Of a DNA stretch of 64,000 nucleotides, positions 31,500 through 43,120 are shown piece by piece. Position 1 is the first letter of the stretch, and the number at the start of each line of letters is the position of its first letter. The notes below the pieces were generated by a model. The model worked only from the letters and a program-made list of their open reading frames with translations. It had not been told where the DNA came from and did not search any database. The translations under genes were made by a program, and so were the position numbers. The stretch is from Mastigamoeba balamuthi (lineage: Eukaryota; Evosea; Mastigamoebida; Mastigamoebidae): positions 433,401-497,400 of the forward strand of contig CACRSC010001923.1 of NCBI GenBank assembly GCA_902651635.1. The letters are read 5' to 3'.

Positions 31500-34400
31500 T
31501 TGATGTAGGGAACTGTGTAACGAAAGGGAAACAACGAACTGTTTAGTCTGACGTGTGCGTGCCAGGTGAATCGGCCTGCCAGTGAAATGGCAGCAGGGAA
31601 GTGGCACGGCTGGGGCTGGGCCACGACATTGCCTTTCTTCACAGAAAGGTACTACGATCAGTCAGCCTACCCCTTTGGGATCCTTGGCTTCCTCAGCTTG
31701 TGCACCTTCATGTACTCCTGGATGACCGGGCTCCACCTTACGTCCTGGTACTCGTCCCACGTGAGGGGGTGGCCGTCGTCGACGTCGGGGTATCCCAGGT
31801 ACTTCAACCTGAAATAGTTTCATCCCGATTGTGGGTGTAGATCCTCTCGATGAGGTACTCATTCTCGTTGACCACTTCGGCCATCAGCTCCTCCAGGCTG
31901 AGCGTGCCTGGCCAGAACTGGTGCAGCCTGTTCACGTGCACCTTCGATTGCATGTGGGCGATCAGGCTCTCAGTCGTGTAGATGAGGTGGTGGTCCCGTG
32001 AAACGATGATTTCGGGGCCCTTTCACAAAAAACCCAGCTTGGTCTTCTGCTCGAAGTGAACCAGGACGTAGTCGCTGACCTCAAAGTCAATCTGGCCCTT
32101 GGCCCTCACCCTGTACGTCGCCTCAATCTCCTTCCCGAGCACCTCCTGGATTTCACACACCCTCAGCAACAGTGAATTGCCGCCTGGATCTGGGCCGCCA
32201 CCGAGAGAGGCTCGTTTCCCGTTGCTGTTTTGGGCATCACGACATTGATTAGTATCTGGGGTGCAACCCATGGACCACGCACAGGGTCGTTCCCAGCATC
32301 CGTGAGTAGCTGCAATTGATTGCCAATGCCACTGGCACCACGATGTCCACCCAGTTGTTGGTTGCATTCTCTTTGTGCATAATGCAATGCAGTGTAGACT
32401 CAATGTCCAAGTTCTTGTGCTCCACTGCACTGTGTCCTTTGGATGTAGGGGAAGCGAGACGTGGTGTCTGATCTGCAGCCCTGCACATCTCGGTGAATGC
32501 CCCTGCCATGAATTCCTTGGCCCCGTCACTGTAAAACTGGTTAACGAGTCCGTGGATGCACAGCCAGTGCTTCCAAACGACCTCAGCTGTTGGTTCTCCT
32601 TGTGTCGTTGCTGTAGGCTCCAATACCACCCAGTGCAAGAACTGATCGACCATCACCAGGATGTACTTGCAGCCCCTGCTCTCCTGGAATGGGCCTATGT
32701 AGTTGAGGAAAACGCTGTCAAACGGGTTGTGTGTGACTGTAGTGCCCATGTCTGTGTGGATGCTTAGCATGCTCCTTCTGGCACGCTGGGCACTCCCTGA
32801 CCATCTTGGCCACGTTGCTGTCCATCCCCTGGCCACTTGATGGCTGCCGAGATGTGGTTCATCGTAAGCTGTACACTGCCATGCCCTGCCATGGGATGCA
32901 AGTGCCCGAGCACGAAGAGCCTTACCAGTACCTCCATACTGGGCCTCTCGATCAGGACAATGACGTTGTCCACGAACTCGTAAGGTAGGTTTGCGATGGA
33001 GGCTCATACTGCCTCTAACACGTCATCGTGGTCCTGGTTTCCATGTCCATCATCTCCGACCATGTCTATGACGGAAAGTCTCGACGTCCTCCTTCTTGGT
33101 GATCTCCACCAGCTGATTCTGTCCCACCCTTTCTGTCCCACACCAAACTGATAATTCAGGGTGAAGTAGTGAGATCTGGACATCATTTGCATGCATTATG
33201 AACATGTACCAATGAAGAAAACGAAATCTACAAAGTGTATTTGTTACAGGAAATGGGATTTCAGCATTTCTTGGTTCACAGGAATGGATGTTAATGAGCT
33301 TGAATTTTGCACAGAAACTAATGGTAAAGTTGAGATGGAAATACGAATTGAAAATTGATACTAGAGAATTACCTTATGTATAGTAGTGCAGAACGACATT
33401 CATAAAAGAAAACAGGATGTCACAATTGACATGCTAATGATTATTGTTATTGATATTCAATCTAAGTTTGACAGAAAAAAAGAAGGGTTTCCCCTGACTG
33501 CAAATTGCCAAGTTTGTGGTTTTTGAAGGGGTCTTTTTGTGCTGATATGCTGCCCCATGCAATGTGGTAACTAATTGATAACTCTCTCTGCTAAATACTG
33601 TGTCATTAGCATACAATATTGGATAATTATTTCATAGAATGATCAAATTCTCCTATATTTAGGGGTGGGACAGAAAGGGTGGGACAGAATCAGCAGGTGG
33701 CTCTTGATCACCTTCCCTGGCTGCCACGAGATGTACTGTTTCCCTTTCTTGAGTGGGAACCACGGAGAGAATAGTTGCCGATGAAATTCTGCTTGCCTGG
33801 CTGGAACATGATGATGTAGTCAAACTCTGACACAATCACCATCCAGCACAGCACACAGTAGTTGAACTGACGTCTTCATCCAACACAGGTTGTTATGGTC
33901 CGGGCAGACCACCAGGGTCCAGAAATGTATGGTCTGGCCTTCTGCACGAGGAATACTGTAGCAATGCCACCTGTTCGCCTGTTGTCATCTGTTGATGCTC
34001 GCTGATGGTGAGCTTGTGCAGCACAGCAGCAGGATGTGGAGCTCGCCCGTCACAGGCTCCTGCTGAAGGACTGCACCCCCTATTCCATACTCACATGCAT
34101 CAAGTTGAATGACGATCGTAGCTCCTGGGATGGGCTGTGCCAGGATAGCTGGGGTGAGCAGCACCATGACCACCTTGTTGAATTGAATGCCTTCTCTGTG
34201 CTTGTAGTGCGCTGGATCAATGCATGCTTCGACCCCTTGCCCTCATTGAGTGCCCTCCGCCATGGTCTGGTCAGCAGTTTCCATAGTGGGGCCACAACAT
34301 CGGTGTAGTTGGGGATGAAGGGGGCCAGCCACTGCACGAACCCCAGGAATGACTGAAGCATGAACATCATGAACGGGAATACTGCATCCCGCAATGGTGC

Positions 34401-34660
34401 CAGCCTCTTCATTTCACATCAACCGAGTCCTCAGTCACCACTCATCCCAGGATGTGCGTTTTCGGGAATCTGATCTCGCGCTTCTCAGCATTGAGCTTGA
34501 TGTGCAGCTTCCTGCACACCTCAAGGAACTTGCACGTGTTGAGGTAGAGCTCCTCCAATGTGGTTGCTGCCTCAATGCAGTTGTCAATGTAGTTCATGAA
34601 GAACGTGTAGCAGTGTGGAGCAGACCTTCTGCTACACAAATACCTGTATCGTGAGTGGAA
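31500..34660 (-). mobile_element. Ty3/gypsy retroelement (chromovirus-like), decayed
   Basis: Read from high to low coordinates: reverse transcriptase (34640-34412, with FMNYIDNCIE where YxDD would be, then SFLGFVQWLAPFIPNYTD), RNase H (IVIQLDACEYGIGGAVLQQE near 34130), integrase zinc-binding and core (HPMAGHGSVQLTMNHI near 32880; FDSVFLNYIGPFQESRGCKY, LVNQFYSDGAKEFMAGAF), and a chromodomain-like C-terminus (LKYLGYPDVDDGHPLTWDEY, near 31800). The frame is broken many times and the catalytic DD is mutated. I could not define LTRs. A 100-bp stretch at 31507-31610 recurs at 45538-45640 and may be part of the terminal region. Confidence 0.8.
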
Positions 34661-35299
34661 CCTTTAGTGTAGCAGGCGTTCCACTACATGCCACTACACA
34701 AACACCTCTACAGGATCTGTGTGAATTGGCTCAAGCTGCTTAACTCTCTTTGATGCTGTGTTTATTTTTACCACATAATATATTTGTTTACTTAAAGGAA
34801 TATTGAATATGTTCAAACCTGCACTGGAGCTGACCACAACATGCTGGCATTTGTTCTCTGCTGTTTTGACCTGGCTTCATGCAGCAGTCTGTCTGACACC
34901 AACAGAGAAGACCATCTTCCAGATGTTCAATTTCACTTCTCAGAGCAATGGCATCCATCCATATGACCAGCACTCTCTGCAGGTTTCACCACGTGGAGTA
35001 GTACCTGTCACATTATCTGCAGTAAAATGGTTTATTCTCCTCGTCCTTCCTCTCTTGTACTTGAACTGTAGCTATGTGTTTTGCATGGACTTGCACTCAA
35101 GTTCCTGAAGCATTGCCTGCTCTGCTCAACCCATTCTGCATTGCTGTCTCAGTGCACAAATGACATCAAGTGCAAATCAGCCACTATGCACTGCTATACA
35201 TTCGTACTTTTGTTGTACTTGTGTAGCAGATCAGCCTTTGCAACACATATGCCAATCAAGTTAATGTTACATAGTGGAAGCATGTGTGTGTGTGCTACA
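34661..35299. other. AT-rich, no gene recognised
   Basis: Next to the retroelement. Only short frames without recognisable content. Confidence 0.4.
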
Positions 35300-35610
35300 T
35301 GCTGCTATACAGACCACTTTTGCTGAAGCACAAATGCATAGCAGCATGTAGTGAAGGATGTGTGTAGCAGCACATAGTGGACCCACATGTAGTGAAGAAT
35401 GTCTGTAGTGGTACATAGCAGACCCACATGTAGTGGCATGTAGTGAAGGATATCCACGTAGCTGTATGTAGCAAGCAGACTTATGTATAGCAGTGTGTAG
35501 CGGAGGTCATACATAGTTGTGTAGCAAACCCATGTGTAGCAGTGCATAGTGAAAGACTGAGTTGCAGCAGTGTAGTGGAGGCTGCATAGCAGCATGAAGC
35601 AGAAGTCTAT
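35300..35610. repeat. Degenerate GTAGTG/GTAGCAG tandem repeat
   Basis: Repeated variants of CATGTAGTGAAGGATGTGTG and GTAGCAGACCCACATGTAG, spaced irregularly at roughly 20-40 bp. Confidence 0.65.
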
Positions 35611-35682
35611 GTGATTCAGTGGCAGATAGTTTTTGGAGTTTATGTCATTTGCATGCTGTGCTAGCTGGACAGATGAGCAGTA

Positions 35683-35934
35683 ATGCAAAGGGAAGCAGGT
35701 TGTCAGAAATCAGCAGCAGATGAGCCTTGTGCACAGATGACATCCAGGCAACATCAGAGAGATGTTGCCTGGGAGCATAATGCATACTACTGCAGTGCAT
35801 GTGACAGGTACTACATGTCACAGCATCACCTGCAGAGGGCAGGGCACAAGGGAAGTCACTATCACCCCAAGAAATGGAATGCAACATCAGGCAGATGGTC
35901 TGCTCTGTTCATTGCAGACAGGGCAGCTGCTTGA
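35683..35934 (+). CDS. Small C2H2 zinc-finger-like frame in AT-rich DNA
   Basis: An 83-residue frame containing AYYCSACDRYYMSQHHLQRA followed by GHKGSH, which fits a C2H2 finger (C-x2-C, hydrophobic spacer, then His residues). It lies in a transposon-rich, low-GC region unlike the host genes and has no visible partner exons. It may be the remains of a transposon protein. It could also be chance; codon use is not host-like. Confidence 0.25.
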   Translation: MQREAGCQKSAADEPCAQMTSRQHQRDVAWEHNAYYCSACDRYYMSQHHLQRAGHKGSHYHPKKWNATSGRWSALFIADRAAA

Positions 35935-36322
35935 AGCCATGCAAAGCTGCAGAGAACAGTGAGGTGGAAGAGGAAGAGGACAGCTTGTCACTACAGAAGG
36001 AGAAGCTGAGCCTTAGCAGGCATGTGTGCTATTGGAGCTGAAGTATGACTGTGTGACAGCATCCCAGACCAGTGTGCAGACACTGAGAGAGTACCAGAAG
36101 AGAAGAAGCTGCACGAGGCACAGAGCAGCATAGAGAAGAGATACAAGCAGGCTTTAGAACATCCAGGGTCTGAAGACTACCTGGGATCAGTGCTGAAAAA
36201 AGTACAGTAGCCTCTGGAAGTACTATCTCTGGCCATACCCAACTGTGTGCATTTGCTTTATGAATAAACATATCTGAAATCAAAGATCTAGCCCAGGGCC
36301 TTGGACAACCATAATGTCTAAG

Positions 36323-38889
36323 AACAGAGATTAAAACGAATTTGAAAAACTATCAGAAATTTGAAAATAGAAAAACTGAAAAGAAGAAAAGAGTAAAAAG
36401 AAGGGGAAAATAATGACAAAATGAATAACAGAAAAAAGAATGTTCTCTTTAAAATAACAATTTGAAGAAAAATTGAACAGACAAACTTATAGGAATCATT
36501 TTATCTTTTGCATAAAAATCAAAATCAAAATTGGATTTTATTTTTTAATAAAATTATTGCCGGCGATTATGTTTTACAGAATGAAAAGTGTACTATTTTT
36601 TCATTAAGCAATGATTATTTAGATGCTATCTGAAAGAAAGAGAAGCAAATTATTTACCAGGTCTGATTATATATACTCTCTGCTTGTAGATATCTGCGAA
36701 ATGAGAAACTTGTTGATATTATTTCCATACACTGCTTCAGTGAACAACTTCCTAGGGTAAGAATCAGGTTTTGTGAAACAGTGTTTTGTAATTTGAAAGC
36801 AGAATTGTGTTTAGGATCTCAGATGATTCACTTCTACTTGGTGTTCTGCAGTTTATTTCTGTTTTTCGAACATAAATTGATTAAACAGAACCCTTAGCAC
36901 TATGCAAAAGATAAAATGATTCCTATAAGTTTTCTGAACACTGTAATGAGATAAATATCAGGTAGCAGTCTATCCTCTGAATTGAAAGAGGAAAGGAAGC
37001 TGTACCTTCTTTAATAGCTCAGAACAAGTAAAAATATCTTTTCTATAGAAAAGTATTTCATTGCATGTAGTGTAAAGTATTTCAAGTCCTAAAATAGTAA
37101 TGATAATAACTGCTCTCATGAAATAATAAAGTATAGCAGAGGATTTAAGAGAAAGATTTTTCAGAGGATTTAGAAGTGTCAAAAAGCAATTACTATTTTA
37201 TTCAGTATGTATCTGCTAGTGAAAGAAAGAAAAGTTAAGTGACATCAAAAAACTTCATATTAAAAAGAGAAGATTTTCAAAGAGAGATGTTTCAATGGAG
37301 ATCATGCCAAGAAATCACATCGAAAAATCGAATATCATCGTTTCCCGTTCTGCTACCAGTGAGGGATGAGCCCTTTCGGGCCAGGGGCGTTGGGGGGGGG
37401 TTACGAAGAGTGGTGTGTTTGGGGGCAGCATGCATGTTGTGTGACCTGGGGGGGTATGTCCAGGGGCGGTTTCGGGAAGACTGGTTCCAGAACCACGTCC
37501 TGTTTTTGGTACATCACTTTGTCTGTGTACTTGTTGAGCATGCTGATTATCATTGTGCTGAGCATGTTTTCTGGTTTTTTCGTGGAGGAGTACTGGGGGA
37601 TCTTCGTATTGCCTGCTGCTGTCTCTAGGGCTTCCCAGTGGTGGAGGTGGTGTCACCATGCGATGTTGAATACTGTGTGGAAGTTGTGTGTGGGTTTTGG
37701 GGGTGTCCCTGTAGTGAGTTCTTGGATTGAGGCAAGATCGATACCCCATAATGGGTGGTCCGGTTCGTGGCATCTGTCTTCGGTAAGTGCGTGTTGTACG
37801 AGTTGATCTGCCATCGATTTTTGACCATGCTTTTTACCTGAATGCAAGTGAAAAAATCGAGCATGATTTTCTGAATGCATTACTGTTGAGAAAACTCGTA
37901 CTAAGAATCAGATGACTTTTTTTTTGGATGCAGACTAATGAAAAGCCTCTGGGAAAATTTGAGAGGTAAAAAACCATAGACAGTTTTCTTTTGCAAGGTT
38001 CACTCTTCAAAATCAACAGTAACTTTGCAAATCTGTGTACTTCGTATTTTATTGCTAATGATAAAATGACTTATAAAGAGTAAAAGGAAGAACAAAGGAA
38101 GAATGAAGTATTTTAAACATTAATATCTGAGAACAACTATAGTTATAATCATCTTCTGCTCCGTCTGATGAACTTCAGATCTCAACTGGCATGTATGCAT
38201 AGATGAGATCTCTTCTTTTCCAATATTACATTATCTTTAATGATCATCTGCTTGGTAAAGACAGTGTCAGCATGAAGGTGATTTAGGAATCGTAGTAGAG
38301 GAAGACAAAAAAGAGCAGGACAAGGAAGAGAATGCCCAAAAGAACAGCTACTGTTGTTCACATTGAAATGCTTTTTTGGAGAATAATCATAAATATTCAA
38401 TGAACAAGTTTCTGATTAGTTTGCCTCTGAGGAAGAAATACTGTATGTTACATTACAAGTACGTATTCTGACTGTTTCTCTTTAGATATTAATCACTACT
38501 TGAGGTCTGAGCAGCAACTCAAATAAGATCACTCTGACTACAAACAAGATCATGAAGTAAGAGATGAATAACTGGAAGGTTCTGTTCAGAAAGATCAGCA
38601 AGATAGGTACTACTAAGTACTGACTTAAGCAACTTGTCTTTGCAGATTAGTCCTGTTACTATTTTATGATGTTAATCAGATAGCAGCGATAATTTTCTTT
38701 TGTTTCATTTCTTCTGGTTATTTTATCTTTTCCCCTTTCTTTTCACTCTTTCTCTTGGTTCTTTTCCCCTTCCTTGTTTTCGTTTCTATACTATCGTTTT
38801 TTCTTCTTGTTTTTATGTCATTTCCCATTTTCCTATATTTCTCAATTTCAAATTTTTGATAGTTTTTCAAATTCGTTTTAACGTCTGTT
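36323..38889. mobile_element. AT-rich element with long terminal inverted repeats
   Basis: The left end (36331 onward, TTAAAACGAATTTGAAAAAC) is repeated inverted at the right end (to about 38882). Similarity continues inward for about 100 bp as A-rich on one side and T-rich on the other. An internal perfect 30-bp inverted repeat is at 36485-36514 and 36901-36930 (CTTATAGGAATCATTTTATC within it). A GC-richer segment (37330-37860) is embedded. No transposase is recognised, so this is probably non-autonomous; no target duplication was found. Confidence 0.65.
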
Positions 38890-39144
38890 TAACCCAGACG
38901 GGAGCAACAACAGCAGGAACAAGGCTTGACCACACAGCGGGCCTTGGGGCAAAGACACAGTGATGAGAATGACGAGAACCTGGACCCCGAGAGTCGGATG
39001 TACATAACGCCTGGTCTGACACTCAGGACACATCACACCCAGCCCGTCAGTGACAGATCGAAGAACTTTACAGTGTGAAAATCAACAGGTCTACAACTAT
39101 AGATGGTGTGTGTTTAGATTCAAGCAGTCGCCAACCCGAGGCAG

Positions 39145-41903
39145 CTAGAATCTGCCACGTTTCAGCTCAGTGTCACCTTCCGGCTCGCTTCCCCTGCGCT
39201 TCTTGTGCTCCATTGGACTGTCCTCCTGTGGCGCCTCGGACCGGGTTGTGCCCTGTGCCTGCAGAGCGCTGTCAGACGAAGAAAGAAACCGGAGTTTGCG
39301 CACAGCAGCTACGTAGAACTGGCACAAGCAGGCCAGTGCCTGTCCGTACAGTTCCAGCACTGCATCGCGGCTCAACACGGCCGCCTCAGGAGGCAGGACA
39401 ACCGGCTTTCGAATCTTGCGCTTCTCCTCCGAGACAACCGAGTACAAGGTCACCTCACGAAAGGCGGCGAACACCACAGCAGCGTACTTCATGGACGACT
39501 TAGCACACAGGGCGCACTTCTTCTCGATGTCCTTTTGGCTCAGCTTCGGCGCCGACTCCGATGCGGGAGACGAGTACTTGGCCTCGACGAGCACGCGCAC
39601 ATCCTCTTCGAACTCGACAGCAATGTCGTGCCTAAGAGATAAAATGAACGGCTGGGATGAGGAACACGAGCCAATGCCGTACCCTGGTGTGGCAGAGCTC
39701 TCGGCTTGCTGAACGGCCCGCTCGTCCATGGGATCTCTGAGGTACGCCACTGGGTGATCGCCGAGCTTTGGGTTTCCCCAGCGAGCTCCCTTGTAGTGCT
39801 GCCTCAGAGTGGTCGTTGTGCCTGCCCTGAGCATGTGCATGACCCTCTCCCACGCCGCGTGGAACATCTCGAAGTCAGCCCCGCTTGCGGACAGCTCCCT
39901 GAACTCCTTGCCAGTCACGAGGTGCTCGGCAATCTGCTCGGCAACGAGGTACTCTGTGCTGCCTGCACGGGCGATCTTCATGGTGCACCTTGCCCAGTAG
40001 CGCAGAACGAACGGCGACACGCGAGGAGTGAAGAGGATATTGTCTGCAGTCGTGTTGTCCACAACGCCCATCTTAACAAGCTCCTGCCACGTGGGACCTT
40101 CTGTGCGGCCTCCGGGCCTGCTCTCCAGGCTGACTTCGACGCCCTGGAGAATCGCCGAGACAGCCTCGAAGCTGAGAAGACCCGCTTGCGCCCCTGCCCG
40201 CCGGGTCGCGAACGTGCACATCATGAGATCCCACACTTCGTTGTTGTTGAGCTTTGCGCGCTTGTCCAGATTGATCGCGGTCTCGAATAGCGTGAATAGC
40301 GTCAGAGGATGCCCGCAGCACTGTGCGATCAGGCAGCGGAACCACGGCATCTTGAATGTCTCGAGCAGTATCTCCGAGCTCTCGGGGAAGTCGGCCTTGT
40401 CAAACACGATGTACGACTCCTCCAGCGTGAGCGGCATCATGAAGATCCAGTCGATGGGCTTTCCAGACGACGACTGCTTTGTCTGCAGTGGAATCAGCGA
40501 GACAAGCGACGTCACCATGCTAAACACGAATCGCCCGGGAGCGTCGTACTCCTCCATGAGTACGCCCACCTCGTGCAGCAGATCCAGAGGGAACTTGCTG
40601 TTGGCATCTGCGAACATGATGGGCTCGTCCACCCCCAGGAAGATGGTCGTCGCCTTGCTGTCGAGAAGCACGGCGTCGATTGCCATCTTGGGCGTGAGGT
40701 CCAGGAACCTCTCGCTCTGCTGTGCCCACTCGAAGAACCTCTCGGCCTCGTCGGTCTTGGAGAGGTGCAAGAAATACCTGAAGAGTCGCCTGAGTGCTTT
40801 CGACAGACGTAGGACCAACGCACGTTGCAAGGATGCTGATGGCAAAGTCCGCGAGCACCGCCTTGGTGCTGCGAATGTAGTCGCTCGTGATGGGCGGGTG
40901 CCACTTGTTGAACGTGACGATGAGCGGGAGCCACGAGCCGATGGCCTCAGCCACGTCGTCCGACTTTGCCCACCTGCCGACGTCAGCCTGCTTCATTCCC
41001 GCGACAGCGTCCAGCAGCCGCGACTTGCCAGTCCCAGGCCCTCCAGCAGTGAGGCAGTACGAGCACGAGCGCCGCACGTCCCTTTTGCTCGAGGAAATGT
41101 ACTTTGCGCCGAAGAGTTTCACCACCTGCTCCAGCACCGCCTCCCGGCCGCAGAGGGGGAACGCGGGCTCTGTGGTGAACTGGTCGGCAAGAATGCGGTA
41201 AGCAATGCTTGGCGATGCCCCCACAGGTCGCGGGGAGCACCGAGCTTCATTAGTAAAAAGGGGAACTGGGACCGTACGTAGTAGTTGGGCGTTCTGAGCT
41301 CGCCGGGGTTCTTGGGGCGCAGGCCCCACTCGTCTGCCTTGAGCGACAGCATCTGGCGTACCGATTCCGCCACTGTCTGGGCGCTGGACGTGTCCAATGC
41401 CGGCACCGGGGCTGGCGGCGCGGCAGCTGAGGGGGGGGAATTGCCCAGTCGGTGCAGAAAAGCCCGCGGGGGAGCAAAAGGACCGCGTGCGCAAAGGGGA
41501 CAGAGGCCAGCAGCACGAGAGCAGAGAGGAAGAGGGCGGGGGTACGAAAAGAACAGCACGGGCGCGGCATTCTCTGCTGGTCGAAGGGCCGCAACTGAAA
41601 TCAGAGCGTACGGGCCACAGCAGGCGCGGGAGGCACGACGGGCTCGGTGGCGACGTGGACCTCCTGGTCGGGCGCGAACGTGTCGCGCGAGAGGCCGTCG
41701 ACGGTGTGGGTGAGCATCACGCGGCTCTTGGGGGGCTGCAGTCGGAAGACCTTGCGGGCGTCAAAGAGCTTCTCCAGGCCGGGGACGTCGACCCGGCCCT
41801 CGTACAGGGGCACACACTCGCGCCTGCCTGTGGCGTCGTGGGTGAAGAACGCGGTTGGGGTGTCAGTGGGAGGCTGTGGCAGCTCCATCGAGATCAAATA
41901 CAC
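39145..41903 (-). CDS. Crinkler/RHS-type protein: header, P-loop NTPase, REase-fold domain
   Basis: Exons: 41612-41903, 41241-41426, 40824-41169, 39145-40789 (822 residues; the last intron is 34 nt, or 46 nt with a second AG). The N-terminus (about 95 residues, VDVPGLEKLFDARKVFRLQP) looks like a crinkler header. Next come LREAV-type CGREAVLEQVVKLFG, the Walker A AGGPGTGKSRLLDAVAGMKQ, and a Walker B-like FADANSKF/IFLGVDEPIM region. The C-terminal half carries the REase-like core: DIAVEFEEDVRVLVEAKYSS (D...E-x-K), then two CALCAKSS-type positions. It ends in a basic Glu/Lys/Arg tail (HKKRRGSEPEG) that could be a nuclear signal. The family comprises host-nucleus effectors in pathogens and intragenomic-conflict proteins in free-living protists; no signal peptide is seen. 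It lies between transposons. Confidence 0.75.
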
Positions 41904-41939
41904 AGTGCACTTGGAGATTTTCTTCAGGATTTATCAAAA

Positions 41940-42250
41940 AAATCTTCCTCGTGTTCACCCGATAATAGTCGTCGTTGACGTAGGGGTATCCCAGGTACTT
42001 CAACTGGAAATAGAGTTTCGTCCCTTGGCTTTTGTGGGTGTAGATCCTCTCGAGAAGGTACTCGTTCTCGTTGACTGCTTCGGCCTTCAGCGCCTACAGG
42101 CTGAGTGTGCCTGGCCAGAACAGGTGCAGCCTGTTTACATGCACCTTCGATTGCACGTGGTAGATCAGGCTCTTGGTCGTGTAGTTGAAGGTGCACCAAA
42201 AAAGTGTGTGCCACGGACCAAAAAACGATGTACCAGATTTTTGAGAACAA
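41940..42250 (-). mobile_element. Ty3/gypsy 3'-end fragment
   Basis: Strong nucleotide similarity to 31790-32010 of the larger Ty3 copy, covering the chromodomain-like LKYLGYPYV segment and the end of integrase. It begins only about 35 bp beyond the 5' end of the crinkler-type gene. Confidence 0.75.
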
Positions 42251-43120
42251 CTTGGATATGGAGCAGTCGCATGTCTCACCCTCATAGCCAGCACTGTATT
42301 CTCGGAATCCATTGATGTCATTCTAGTGCTGCCAGGAGTAGGAGCTCAGGATGATATGGTGATCACACTGAGGGTTGTAAAATGGTCTTAGCATGCTTGA
42401 AGCCTAGAAAACAACAGAACAGGGTACAGCAAACTGCACAAATCCCCAACTCGGATCACTAAGCATCTGTGAGGAGGTTTCCGTGATCAAAGGGGCTTGT
42501 ATCTGCTGTGATTGGTGACAGTCATTCATCATCCATCACACAGAAAAGTACATCCTGTGAGATGATTCCCTGCTCTAAGGCTTGCTACAATGTGCATACC
42601 TGATCACTTGGGGCTGCAGAGCTTTCACAAACTCTGGGACGTTTGGCAAGAGGTGGCTGAGATGTGCAGCTCGATGATAGAGCTGTAATTGTTGTAACTA
42701 TGTCAGCTGTGACTACCAGGCTTGTAAACTGGACAAGTTGGGGATCTGAGATCGGAGGGAGCAGTACAGTAATGAGTGATTCCTTCACTGGAGACTGTGA
42801 TGAAGCAAGAGCTGGAATTGGAGCTGGTGTTGCTGGTACAGAAACTTGGGCGGGCTCTTCAATAGGAAATACAACCTGTGCAGCTTGAAGCCTCTGGATT
42901 ATGTCACAAAACTTCATTACTACTTCCTTGAGGCTGTTATAGAAATCCATCTTGTGCAGCTCTTTCATTGGCTTCCATTGCCCTTCTGGCTTCTTAAGGC
43001 TGGCAACTGGGAATTTGAGCTCTCCAGTCATCTGAGAATTCAGATTCTCTGCTTTCAGGCTGTATATTTCATTGAACTGTTTTGAGAGGTGCAGACAGGG
43101 CAAGCTTGCCCTCTGAGGTA
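42251..43120 (-). other. Transposon-derived region with one minus-strand frame
   Basis: A minus-strand frame (42588-43120, continuing into the Tc1 terminus) encodes SLKAENLNSQMTGELKFPVA, then MDFYNSLKEVVMKFCDIIQR and a Pro/Ser-rich tail. I do not recognise it; it could be part of another element. No host gene is seen. Confidence 0.3.

Noticed and set aside
37315-37773. 152-residue Pro/His/Thr-rich ORF within the AT-rich element
   Set aside because: Low complexity, overlapped by plus-strand frames of similar length, no family resemblance.
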